NCBI GenBank assembly: GCA_003561595.1
Contig: PWWF01000359.1
Coordinates: 1-10,697, forward strand
DNA from: Paracoccaceae bacterium
Lineage (GTDB): Bacteria; Pseudomonadota; Alphaproteobacteria; Rhodobacterales; Rhodobacteraceae
DNA length: 10,697 bases
Direction: 5' to 3'
Shown: positions 1 to 6,330 of the stretch, one piece after another
Position numbering within the stretch: position 1 is the first letter of the stretch
Layout: the number at the start of each line of letters is the position of its first letter
Notes under the pieces: model-generated
The model's database searches: none
Told to the model about the DNA's origin: nothing
Seen by the model: only the letters and a program-made list of their open reading frames with translations
Position numbers and translations under genes: made by a program

Positions 1-58
1 GGGTGGGTCAATCCCCCGAGTATTGCCGCCCCGGACACCCTGGCGCGTGGGCGCACGC

Positions 59-766
59 TCATGTCGGCCCCTGCTTTTGGCGCAACCCGATCCGCGCCGC
101 ACCTCCAGCCATATGGGCGCGCATGGCCGCGCGTGCGGCCTGCGGGTCGCGCGCGGTGATGGCCGCGCAGATCGCGCCATGTTCGCTGCGGGTGCGGGCA
201 TGCAGATCGGCAAGTGTCATCTCGGCCCGTGCGGCGCGGATCACATGCGCGATCCGGTCGGAAATCGCGGCCAGAACCTGCACGAAATAGGGGTTCTGCG
301 TGGCCAGCGCGATGGCGTGGTGAAATTCCAGATCGGCGGCGACCGATGCCTCGATACTCTCCTCGGGCACATCGAAACGCGCCATGGCTTGCGCCAGCCG
401 TGCCAGATCGGGTTTGCGCGCATTCTGCGCGGCCAGCCCCGCGGCCTCAACCTCCAGCGGGGTGCGCAATTCATAGAGCTTGGCAAAGGCGCGCCGGTCC
501 ATCGTCTGCGCGGGCTCCAGCCGGATCGGGCGCGCACCGGGGGCGGCGACAAAGGCCCCCGCGCCCTGCCGCGTTTCCACCAGCCCGGCATTGCGCAATT
601 GGGCAATCGCCTCTCGGATCACGGCGCGGCTGACGCCGAATTCCTGCATCATCTGCGCCTCGGTCGGCAGGCGCGTGCCGGGGGGCCAAGTCTCGGCCTC
701 GATCCGGGTCTGCAGATGGGTCGCGATCCTGGTGGACAACTGCGGCACGCGGGCAAATTCGGTCAT
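59..766 (-). CDS. FadR-type GntR family transcriptional regulator
   Basis: This is a 235-residue DNA-binding regulator, very probably controlling the adjacent divergent catabolic genes. Residues about 7-75 form a GntR winged helix-turn-helix, with the family-typical PGTRLPTE stretch (29-36), the recognition region GVSRAVIREAI (44-54) and the wing GLVETRQGAGAFV (61-73). Residues about 95-222 form an all-helical FCD ligand domain. Its usual metal-binding positions are visible as D145, H149 (in DLEFHH), H196 (SEHGAI) and H218 (RAHM), so a carboxylate effector bound through a metal is plausible. The start was set at 766 because this ATG forms an ATGA overlap with the stop of the upstream dehydrogenase gene. 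An in-frame ATG at 793 would give 9 more residues and a longer overlap, and is less likely. Length is normal for the family. The effector is unknown; a hydroxyacid or sugar acid is inferred from the neighbours. Confidence 0.93.
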   Translation of the reverse strand: MTEFARVPQLSTRIATHLQTRIEAETWPPGTRLPTEAQMMQEFGVSRAVIREAIAQLRNAGLVETRQGAGAFVAAPGARPIRLEPAQTMDRRAFAKLYELRTPLEVEAAGLAAQNARKPDLARLAQAMARFDVPEESIEASVAADLEFHHAIALATQNPYFVQVLAAISDRIAHVIRAARAEMTLADLHARTRSEHGAICAAITARDPQAARAAMRAHMAGGAARIGLRQKQGPT

Positions 767-2187
767 GACCGGTCCGTCGCGGCAAGCTGGCAATTGGGGT
801 TCATCATTCGATCCGGGTCGATCAGGTCGCGAATACCGGTCAGAAGGGCGCGCTGCGTGTCGGACAGCCCTGCCTCGAACTCGGCGCGTTTCAGCCGCCC
901 TATGCCGTGTTCGGCACTGATGGACCCATCATGGCGCGCTACCACTTTGTTGAGGATATCCTTCGCCTGCGCGATCTGCGTGCCAGCATCCCCGCCCGGA
1001 TCGGGCAGCACATTCAGATGCACATTCCCGTCGCCCACATGCCCGTAGGACACGCAGACCGCGCCGGGCAGCGCAGAATGGATGGCGGATTCCGCATCGG
1101 CCACGAAAGCGGGCAGGGCGGATAGCGGCACCGACAGATCCGTGCGCAGATGCCGCCCGCGCTGCGCCTGACCATGGTTCATCCCCTCGCGGATCAGCCA
1201 CAGATTGCGCGCCTGTGTCTGCGACTGCGCGACAACGCCATCGCGGATCATGCCCGTCTCGAACGCGAGTTCCAGAAACCGGGTCATCAGCCCCTCGATA
1301 TCGACCAGCCCGCTGCCCGACAGATCCATCAACACATAGGCAGGCGCATCCGGGCTGAGTGGCAGGGGCAGATCGGGCAAGGCCTCTCGCGCCAGATCGA
1401 AGGCGAGGGGGGGCAGGAATTCAAAGGCCGACATCAGATCGCAGCATTGCCGCCGCGCAAGCTGGTAAAGCGCGATTGCGCCGTCCAGACTGTCCAGCGC
1501 CAGCAGCGCCGTCGCCGTCTGTTCAGGCTGCGGCGTCAGTTTCAGAACGGCGGCGGTAATCACGCCCAGCGTCCCCTCGGCCCCGATGAAAAGCTGCTTC
1601 AGGTCCAGCCCGCGATTGTCCTTGTGCAGATGGCGGCACAGGTCCAGCACGCGCCCGTCAGGCAAGACCACCTCCAGCCCCAGAACCGAGGCCCGCGTCA
1701 TCCCGTAGCGCAGCACATTCAGCCCGCCTGCATTGGTGCTGAGATTGCCGCCGATCTGGCAAGAGCCCTGCGCCCCCAGCGCCAGCGGAAAGAAGAGGTT
1801 CTGTTCGGCCAGCCGGTCCTGCAACGCCTGCAGCACCACACCGGCCTCGACCTCGGCGGTGAAGCCCGCCGCATCAATGCGGCGGATGCGGTTCATTCGC
1901 TCCAGAGAAAGGATGACCTGACTGGCAGGCGCATCCGGCACGGCCCCCAGCACCAGCCCGGTGCGCCCGCCCTGCGGGATCACGCTCAGGCGCAAATCGC
2001 GCGCCGCGCGCAGACACGCCGCGACCTCTGGCGTGGAGTGCGGGCGCAGGACGGCGATGGCGTCGCTGACCTCATCCCCGTGCCAGTCGGTGCAATAGGG
2101 CGCGATCTCCGGCCCGGACATCACGATACCCTCCCCCAGACGCGCGCGCAGCCCGGCCAGCGGGGATGTGTCGGGGATGGGGGTCAT
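763..2187 (-). CDS. GlcD-type FAD-dependent D-2-hydroxyacid dehydrogenase
   Basis: This 474-residue flavoprotein belongs to the family of D-lactate, D-2-hydroxyglutarate and glycolate (GlcD subunit) dehydrogenases, which oxidise a D-2-hydroxyacid to the 2-oxoacid and pass electrons to a carrier rather than to NAD. The N-terminal half is a PCMH-type FAD domain: PQGGRTGLVLGAVP is the pyrophosphate-binding loop, followed by GGNLSTNAGGLNVLRYG and LFIGAEGTLGVI. The C-terminal half is the FAD-oxidase C domain, with the substrate and metal site motifs RTDLSVP, GHVGDGNVHLN and SAEHGIGRLKR, all intact. Length is typical. The ATG at 2187 is preceded by a GGAG Shine-Dalgarno at 2194-2197. The gene overlaps the following GntR gene by 4 bp, so the two should be cotranscribed. 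Exact substrate cannot be read from sequence; association with a DenD homologue suggests a C4 sugar acid or a related 2-hydroxyacid. No GlcE or GlcF subunits are adjacent, so it probably acts alone. Confidence 0.92.
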   Translation of the reverse strand: MTPIPDTSPLAGLRARLGEGIVMSGPEIAPYCTDWHGDEVSDAIAVLRPHSTPEVAACLRAARDLRLSVIPQGGRTGLVLGAVPDAPASQVILSLERMNRIRRIDAAGFTAEVEAGVVLQALQDRLAEQNLFFPLALGAQGSCQIGGNLSTNAGGLNVLRYGMTRASVLGLEVVLPDGRVLDLCRHLHKDNRGLDLKQLFIGAEGTLGVITAAVLKLTPQPEQTATALLALDSLDGAIALYQLARRQCCDLMSAFEFLPPLAFDLAREALPDLPLPLSPDAPAYVLMDLSGSGLVDIEGLMTRFLELAFETGMIRDGVVAQSQTQARNLWLIREGMNHGQAQRGRHLRTDLSVPLSALPAFVADAESAIHSALPGAVCVSYGHVGDGNVHLNVLPDPGGDAGTQIAQAKDILNKVVARHDGSISAEHGIGRLKRAEFEAGLSDTQRALLTGIRDLIDPDRMMNPNCQLAATDRS

Positions 2188-2225
2188 CGGGCGCTCCGTC
2201 TGGTGGGGTGTTGCATGGGTTGATA

Positions 2226-2242
2226 TGTCAGGTTATCAGACA
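2226..2242. promoter_or_regulatory. candidate GntR operator in the divergent promoter
   Basis: The 17-bp sequence TGTCAGGTTATCAGACA is an imperfect palindrome with TGTC/GACA ends; 6 of 8 pairs are complementary around a central T. FadR-subfamily regulators usually bind short palindromes of about this size. It lies between the two divergent operons and next to the regulator's own operon, where an autoregulated operator is expected. Assignment to this regulator is inference. Confidence 0.45.
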
Positions 2243-2259
2243 AGTCTTGCGCAGCGCAA
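2232..2259 (-). promoter_or_regulatory. tentative sigma70-like promoter for the leftward operon
   Basis: On the minus strand TTGCGC (complement of 2254-2259, 4 of 6 consensus matches) and GATAAC (complement of 2232-2237, 4 of 6) are spaced 16 bp. The two palindromes would cover the -35 and -10 respectively, which fits repression. The match is only moderate. No comparable rightward promoter for the denD-type gene was convincing. Confidence 0.25.
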
Positions 2260-2260
2260 G
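2246..2260. promoter_or_regulatory. perfect 15-bp palindrome in the divergent promoter
   Basis: CTTGCGC-A-GCGCAAG is a perfect inverted repeat with 7-bp arms and a 1-bp centre. It lies 3 bp from the neighbouring TGTC/GACA palindrome and 23 bp before the denD-type start. It may be a second operator for the GntR protein or the site of another factor. A very small RNA hairpin is sterically poor with a 1-nt loop, so a DNA site is more likely. Confidence 0.4.
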
Positions 2261-2283
2261 GCACGTAAACGGGGGGCAGGGGC

Positions 2284-3267
2284 ATGCATATTCTGATAAC
2301 AGGTGCGGCAGGGATGATCGGGCGCAAGCTGACGGCAAGGCTGGTCGCCGAGGGCACGCTTGGCGGGCGCGAGATCACGGCGCTGACGCTTGCGGATGTT
2401 GCCGCGCCGCCCGCGCCCAAGGGCTTTGCGGGCCATGTGGACTGCCGCGCCGCCGATCTGGAACAGCCCGATCAGCCTGCGCGCCTGATCGATACGCGCC
2501 CCGATGTGATCTTTCATCTGGCCGCCATCGTGTCGGCCGAGGCCGAGATTGCATTCGACAAGGGCTACCGTATCAATCTGGACGCCACCCGCGCCCTGTT
2601 CGATGCGATCCGCGCCGCCCATCTGGCCGAGGGGTATTGCCCGCGCATGGTCATGGCGTCCTCCATCGCCGTGGTCGGCGCACCCTTGCCGCACCCCATC
2701 CCCGATGAGTTCCACCTGACCCCGCTGACCAGTTACGGCACGCAGAAAGCGATCTGCGAATTGCTACTGTCGGATTACACGCGGCACGGGGTCATGGACG
2801 GGATCGGCATTCGCCTGCCCACCATCTGCATCCGCCCCGGCGCGCCGAACAAGGCCGCGTCGGGCTTCTTCTCCTCCATCCTGCGCGAGCCGCTGATCGG
2901 ACAGGAGGCCGTGCTGCCCGTGCCCGACACGATCCGGCATTGGCATGCCTCACCCCGCTCTGCCGTGGGGTTCCTGCTGCATGGCGCGACGATGGACCTG
3001 ACCGCGCTGGGGTCCCGGCGCAACCTGTCCATGCCGGGGCTGAGCGCGACAGTGGCCGAACAGATCGAGGCGCTGCGCCGCGTGGCGGGCGCGGGGGCCG
3101 TCGCCCTGATCCGGCGCGACCCCGACCCGTTCATCACACGCATGTGCGAAAGCTGGGCGACGGGGTTCGAGGCGACGCGCGCCCGCGCCCTGGGCTTTAC
3201 CGCCGAGGACAGTTTTGATGAGATCATCCGCATCCATATCGAGGATGAACTGGGGGGCAGGGCATGA
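2284..3267 (+). CDS. denD: DenD-type NAD-dependent D-erythronate dehydrogenase (extended SDR)
   Basis: This 327-residue extended short-chain dehydrogenase/epimerase resembles DenD, which oxidises D-erythronate to 2-oxo-D-tetronate with NAD. The Rossmann glycine motif TGAAGMIG lies at residues 6-13. Residues around FHLAAIVS (78-84) follow strand beta-4. The catalytic set is visible as S126/S127 (MASSIAVVG) and Y151-x-x-x-K155 (SYGTQK). Residues IRLPTICIRPGAPNKAASGF are typical of the DenD subgroup rather than of sugar-nucleotide epimerases. The ATG at 2284 follows a purine-rich GGGGGGCAGG stretch. Its stop overlaps the next gene's start (ATGA), implying a two-gene operon under the divergent promoter. 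In described D-erythronate clusters DenD works with OtnK, OtnC and OtnI; none is visible here, so the substrate could differ. A general NAD-dependent epimerase is the fallback call. Confidence 0.82.
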   Translation: MHILITGAAGMIGRKLTARLVAEGTLGGREITALTLADVAAPPAPKGFAGHVDCRAADLEQPDQPARLIDTRPDVIFHLAAIVSAEAEIAFDKGYRINLDATRALFDAIRAAHLAEGYCPRMVMASSIAVVGAPLPHPIPDEFHLTPLTSYGTQKAICELLLSDYTRHGVMDGIGIRLPTICIRPGAPNKAASGFFSSILREPLIGQEAVLPVPDTIRHWHASPRSAVGFLLHGATMDLTALGSRRNLSMPGLSATVAEQIEALRRVAGAGAVALIRRDPDPFITRMCESWATGFEATRARALGFTAEDSFDEIIRIHIEDELGGRA

Positions 3268-4151
3268 AAATCGCGTTTTTGGGCACAGGGTTGATGGGCG
3301 CGCCGATGGTGCGGCGCTTGCTGGGCGCAGGGTTTGACCTGCAGGTCTGGAACCGCGACGCGGCCAAGGCCCGCGCGCTGGCGGGTGACGGGGCAAAGGT
3401 GGCGGACACGCCTGCGGTTGCCGTGGCCGGGGCGGATGTGGTCTTTACCATGCTGTCGGATGGTGATGCCGTTGGGGATGTGCTGTTCGCGCGGGGCGCA
3501 GCCGATCACATCAGGGCCGGGGCCGTGGTGATCGACACATCCTCCATCGCGCCCGATCAGGCACGCGCGCATGCGCAGGACCTGGCGCGGCGCGGCGTGG
3601 GCCATCTGGATTGCCCGGTCTCGGGCGGGGTGGCGGGGGCCGAGGAGGGAGCCCTCGCGCTGATGGCCGGGGGCGACGGTGAGGTGATCGCCGCGCTGGG
3701 GCCAGTGCTGGCGCCTCTGGGGCGGGTGACGCATGTGGGGCCCAGCGGGGCGGGGCAGGTCTGCAAGCTGGCCAATCAGCAGATCGTCGCCATCACCATC
3801 GCCGCGCTGGCCGAGGCCATGGTGCTGGTCGAAGCCGGGGGCGCCGACCGCGCGCGCTTTCGCGACGCGATACGCGGCGGGTTTGCAGAAAGCCGCATTC
3901 TGGATCTGCATGGCGCGCGGATGATCGCGCGCGATTTCGCGCCCGGCGGCCCGTCGCGTCTGCAACTGAAAGATCTGAACGCGGTCGCAGCCCTTGCAGG
4001 CACCCATGGCCTGAGCCTGCCGCAGACCGAGGCCGCGCAACAGGCCTTCGCGGATTTCGTGGCCTCTGGCGGGGCAGAGGCCGACCATAGCGGCTTGCTG
4101 CTGCATCTGGAGGCGATGAATCCGCGGCAGCGGGCACCAGGGCAAGACTGA
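3264..4151 (+). CDS. beta-hydroxyacid dehydrogenase (GarR/LtnD/HIBADH family)
   Basis: This 295-residue protein is a NAD(P)-dependent dehydrogenase of the 3-hydroxyisobutyrate, tartronate-semialdehyde reductase and L-threonate dehydrogenase family. Dinucleotide binding is shown by GTGLMG at 7-12, and NR at 30-31 after the second strand suggests a preference for NADP(H). Substrate binding appears as DCPVSGG (116-122). The catalytic lysine is K168 in GQVCKLANQ, with N171. The helical C-terminal domain carries LQLKDLNAV and ends in DHSGLLLHLE. KLANQ is characteristic of GarR/GlxR-like 2-hydroxy-3-oxopropionate reductases, whereas many HIBADHs have KxxNN. LtnD is therefore possible but not certain. 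It overlaps the DenD-type gene by 4 bp, so the two enzymes probably act on the same substrate flow, perhaps as consecutive or alternative oxidations of a sugar acid. Length is normal and no key residue is missing. Confidence 0.9.
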   Translation: MKIAFLGTGLMGAPMVRRLLGAGFDLQVWNRDAAKARALAGDGAKVADTPAVAVAGADVVFTMLSDGDAVGDVLFARGAADHIRAGAVVIDTSSIAPDQARAHAQDLARRGVGHLDCPVSGGVAGAEEGALALMAGGDGEVIAALGPVLAPLGRVTHVGPSGAGQVCKLANQQIVAITIAALAEAMVLVEAGGADRARFRDAIRGGFAESRILDLHGARMIARDFAPGGPSRLQLKDLNAVAALAGTHGLSLPQTEAAQQAFADFVASGGAEADHSGLLLHLEAMNPRQRAPGQD

Positions 4152-4210
4152 CAGCGCGCGTTCCGGTTTTCGACAGCGTCGGTCGGGCGCGTGTGGGTCT
4201 GTGCAAGAGC

Positions 4211-4263
4211 AAAGCGCCTCAGGGCGTGCCCCACCCACCCACCCGCACGCCCTGAGGCGCTTT
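4211..4263. terminator. shared bidirectional hairpin between convergent genes
   Basis: A perfect 19-bp inverted repeat (4211-4229 pairs with 4245-4263) encloses a 15-nt loop. It lies 59 bp after the dehydrogenase stop at 4151 and 29 bp beyond the sulP stop at 4293, so it can end transcription from both sides. The stem has AAA at its left foot and TTT at its right foot, giving a short U run in both transcripts (...GGCGCUUU), but no longer U tract follows on either strand. The stem alone is very stable. The loop is exceptional and is listed separately. Confidence 0.85.
4230..4244 (-). other. G-quadruplex-forming loop of the terminator hairpin
   Basis: The 15-nt loop reads CCCACCCACCCACCC on the plus strand and GGGTGGGTGGGTGGG on the minus strand. 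It has four G-triplets joined by single T linkers, the tightest and most stable class of parallel G-quadruplex. The sulP transcript would carry GGGU repeats in the loop; the plus strand could form a C-rich i-motif. The sequence is seen directly; folding is predicted from known G-quadruplex behaviour. Confidence 0.8.
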
Positions 4264-4292
4264 GGCCCATCAGAAAGCACACCATGGCTGTA

Positions 4293-6053
4293 TCAGGCAG
4301 GCGCGCGATTCGTATCAACACGGGGTTGTGCCACACAGTCCTGCGTCACGGTCGGGGACAGGTCCGCCATCGCATCGAACTGGGTCAGAAACACCTTGCC
4401 CGTCAGCTCATCCAGAAAATGACTGCGCGCAAGCTGATCCATCACCGGGCCCTTGACCTCGGACAGGTGAAACAACACGCCTGCGGCCTTCAGCCGGTCA
4501 TTGATCGCCTCAAGGCTCTCCAGCGCAGAGGCGTCGATGTAATTGATCGCGGTCGCCTGCAGCACGACATGTTTCAGTGCGGGCTCTGTCGCAAGGGCCT
4601 GGACGATCTTGTCCTCCAGCACGCGGGCATTCGGGAAATAGAGCGACTCGTCCACGCGGATCGCGAAGATCGCCGGGTCGGTCGTGACATGATGCCGCTC
4701 GACATTGCGGAAATGCTCGGTCCCCGGCACCTGTCCGACCACAGCGATATGCGGGCGCGATGTGCGATAGAGATACAGCACCAGCGACAGCCCGACACCC
4801 GCCAGCAGGCCCTGTTCCACGCCGATCAGCAGCGTCACAGCCATGGTCGCGGCCATCGCGGCCCCGTCGGCGCGCGAATAGGCGAAGGTGCGGGGCAGGG
4901 CGCGGAAATCCAGCAGCGACACCACGGCCACGATGATGATGGCCGCCAGCGTTGCGCGCGGAAGGTAGAACATCAGCGGTGTCAGCACCAGAACCGCGAC
5001 CCCGATGAACAGTGCCGTGATCGCGCCTGCCGCCGGGGTGCGCGCGCCTGCGTCGAAATTCACGATGGTCCGCGACAACCCGCCCGTGACCGGCATCGCA
5101 TTGCTGACACCGGCCCCCAGATTGGCAAGCCCCAATGCGACCAGTTCGCGGTTGGGGTCAATCGCCTCGCGCTTTTTTGCCGCCAGTGTCTGCGCGATGG
5201 AGATGGATTCGACATAGCCCACGATCGCGATCATAAGCGCGGGCGCGGCAAGAATCTGGATCAGCGTCAGGTCAAGTTCGGGCAGGCCGAATTCGGGCAA
5301 TCCGCGCGGGATATCGCCCAGAATCGCCACGCCGCGCCCGTCCAGCCCCAGCGCCCAGACCAGAAATGTGGAGGAAACGACCGCGATCAGAAGCGCGGTC
5401 CGGCCCAGAAGCTTCGCAACCGCTTCGGACAGCCCCATACGCATCAGAACCCGCGCCAGCCCTGCGCGCGACCAGAACAGAAAACCCAGCACCGCGGCGG
5501 ACAGCAGTGCCGTGGGCAGTGAGACATTGCCCAGATTGCCCAGCAGCGAGGGGATCACCTGCGGCAGCGTCTTGCCTGTGATATCCGCTCCAAGAAGATG
5601 GCGTAACTGACTGGCCGCGATCAGTATTCCTGCTGCGGTGATAAAGCCGGAAATCACCGGATGCGACAGAAAGCTCGCGATGAATCCCAGCCGGAACACG
5701 CCCATCAACAACAGCATCGCCCCGGACAGAAGTGCCAGCCAGAGCGCCGCCAGATGATAGCCCGGTGCACCCATCTCGGCCACCAGACCGGCAGCCGCCG
5801 CCGTCATCAGCGCCACCACCGCCACCGGACCCACGGCCAGCGACCGCGACGAACCGAACGCCGCGTATAGAAGCAGCGGCAGCATCGCGCCGTATAACCC
5901 CGCCTGCGGGGGCAGGCCCGCCAGCATCGCATAGGCCATGCCTTGCGGCACCAGCATGATCGTCACGACACTTGCCGCGATCAGATCCTGCGCAAGAAAG
6001 GACCGTTCATATTGGCGTGCCCAGGCAAGGAAGGGCAGAAAACGGGTAAGCAT
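4293..6053 (-). CDS. SulP/SLC26 family anion transporter with STAS domain
   Basis: This 586-residue inner-membrane protein is a SulP-family transporter for sulfate, bicarbonate or another small anion. The membrane domain starts within about 25 residues of the N-terminus and carries the family signature VPQGMAYAMLAGLPPQAGLYGA, then GSSRSLAVGPVA, HPVISGFITAAG and PVTGGLSRTIVNFDAGARTP. The number and hydrophobicity of the segments fit the usual 14-helix fold. The last 115 residues or so form a cytoplasmic STAS domain, with FAIRVDESLYFPNA and NYIDASALESL. The start at 6053 (MLTRFLPFLAW) was chosen because AGAAGG lies at 6064-6069, 10 nt upstream, and because homologues begin with a similar tyrosine/arginine-rich lead-in. 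An upstream in-frame ATG at 6077 is possible. There is no adjacent carbonic anhydrase or sulfur gene, so the transported ion cannot be specified. It appears to be a single-gene transcript. Confidence 0.93.
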   Translation of the reverse strand: MLTRFLPFLAWARQYERSFLAQDLIAASVVTIMLVPQGMAYAMLAGLPPQAGLYGAMLPLLLYAAFGSSRSLAVGPVAVVALMTAAAAGLVAEMGAPGYHLAALWLALLSGAMLLLMGVFRLGFIASFLSHPVISGFITAAGILIAASQLRHLLGADITGKTLPQVIPSLLGNLGNVSLPTALLSAAVLGFLFWSRAGLARVLMRMGLSEAVAKLLGRTALLIAVVSSTFLVWALGLDGRGVAILGDIPRGLPEFGLPELDLTLIQILAAPALMIAIVGYVESISIAQTLAAKKREAIDPNRELVALGLANLGAGVSNAMPVTGGLSRTIVNFDAGARTPAAGAITALFIGVAVLVLTPLMFYLPRATLAAIIIVAVVSLLDFRALPRTFAYSRADGAAMAATMAVTLLIGVEQGLLAGVGLSLVLYLYRTSRPHIAVVGQVPGTEHFRNVERHHVTTDPAIFAIRVDESLYFPNARVLEDKIVQALATEPALKHVVLQATAINYIDASALESLEAINDRLKAAGVLFHLSEVKGPVMDQLARSHFLDELTGKVFLTQFDAMADLSPTVTQDCVAQPRVDTNRAPA

Positions 6054-6128
6054 GTCGTGATAACCTTCTGACGTCATGGGCCTTTGCGGTGCAAGGCAAG
6101 ATGGCACCACAGGCGTTACATGAGGCGC

Positions 6129-6157
6129 AATATAAGGGGGCGGAAAACATATTACAA
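6129..6157 (-). promoter_or_regulatory. sigma70-like promoter for sulP
   Basis: On the minus strand TTGTAA (complement of 6152-6157, 4 of 6 matches to TTGACA) is followed after exactly 17 bp by TATATT (complement of 6129-6134, 5 of 6 matches to TATAAT). Transcription would begin near 6122, leaving a leader of about 70 nt before the start at 6053. It sits in an AT-rich island unlike the surrounding DNA. This is the best-formed promoter in the window. Confidence 0.5.
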
Positions 6158-6180
6158 GTCATGAATGTGTAAATATGTTT
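6145..6180. promoter_or_regulatory. inverted repeat overlapping the sulP -35 region
   Basis: AAACATATT (6145-6153) and AATATGTTT (6172-6180) are perfect 9-bp arms separated by 18 bp. Adding the flanking GG/CC with a one-base bulge extends the symmetry. Inside it lie TTACA (6152-6156) with TGTAA (6168-6172), and TCATGA at the centre. The left arm touches the proposed sulP -35, so a dimeric regulator bound here could block or aid that promoter. The regulator is unknown. Confidence 0.4.
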
Positions 6181-6189
6181 CCTGCACTC

Positions 6190-6209
6190 GCAGGCTCCGG
6201 GCTGCCTGC
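6190..6209 (+). repeat. small GC hairpin upstream of purB
   Basis: GCAGGC (6190-6195) and GCCTGC (6204-6209) are perfect 6-bp arms around an 8-nt loop. The element lies about 120 bp before purB, upstream of the probable -10 region. Depending on where transcription starts it is either a DNA site or outside the transcript. No function is assigned. Confidence 0.25.
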
Positions 6210-6231
6210 ACCAGCATCCATCCATATATCC

Positions 6232-6257
6232 CATAATCAGTATTATGTTAATATAAG
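6232..6257 (+). promoter_or_regulatory. AT-rich probable purB promoter region
   Basis: CATAAT (6232-6237) and ATTATG (6242-6247) form a perfect inverted repeat with a 4-bp spacer, followed directly by TATAAG at 6252-6257, a 5-of-6 match to a -10 hexamer. No good -35 is found 16-18 bp upstream. The leader from here to the purB ATG would be about 65-70 nt. Confidence 0.35.
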
Positions 6258-6330
6258 GCATGGCAGACAGCTTGCGACTGGCCCATGCAGCGCGTATGAC
6301 GCAGCCAACCCCGTCAAGCAAGAGGCCCGC

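Noticed and set aside
1..58. GGGTGGGT at the very left edge as part of a second G-quadruplex hairpin
   Set aside because: Only two G-triplets are visible and no matching stem arm is in the window, so the resemblance to the 4230-4244 loop cannot be supported.
23..1048. Long open frame on the plus strand across the GntR gene, with similar long open frames at 1150-2223 (+) and 2775-4280 (-)
   Set aside because: They are antisense to genes with clear family motifs, their translations are Arg/Gln/Pro-rich and without recognisable domains, and they arise from the GC skew of codon positions.
6007..6321. 104-residue cysteine-rich open frame on the minus strand upstream of and overlapping sulP
   Set aside because: It spans the AT-rich promoter region and the sulP start in another frame, has no supporting ribosome binding site, and shows no recognisable domain.
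6175..6330. N-terminal extension of purB by 52 residues
   Set aside because: The extension runs through promoter-like AT-rich repeats and precedes the normal family N-terminus, which has its own Shine-Dalgarno.
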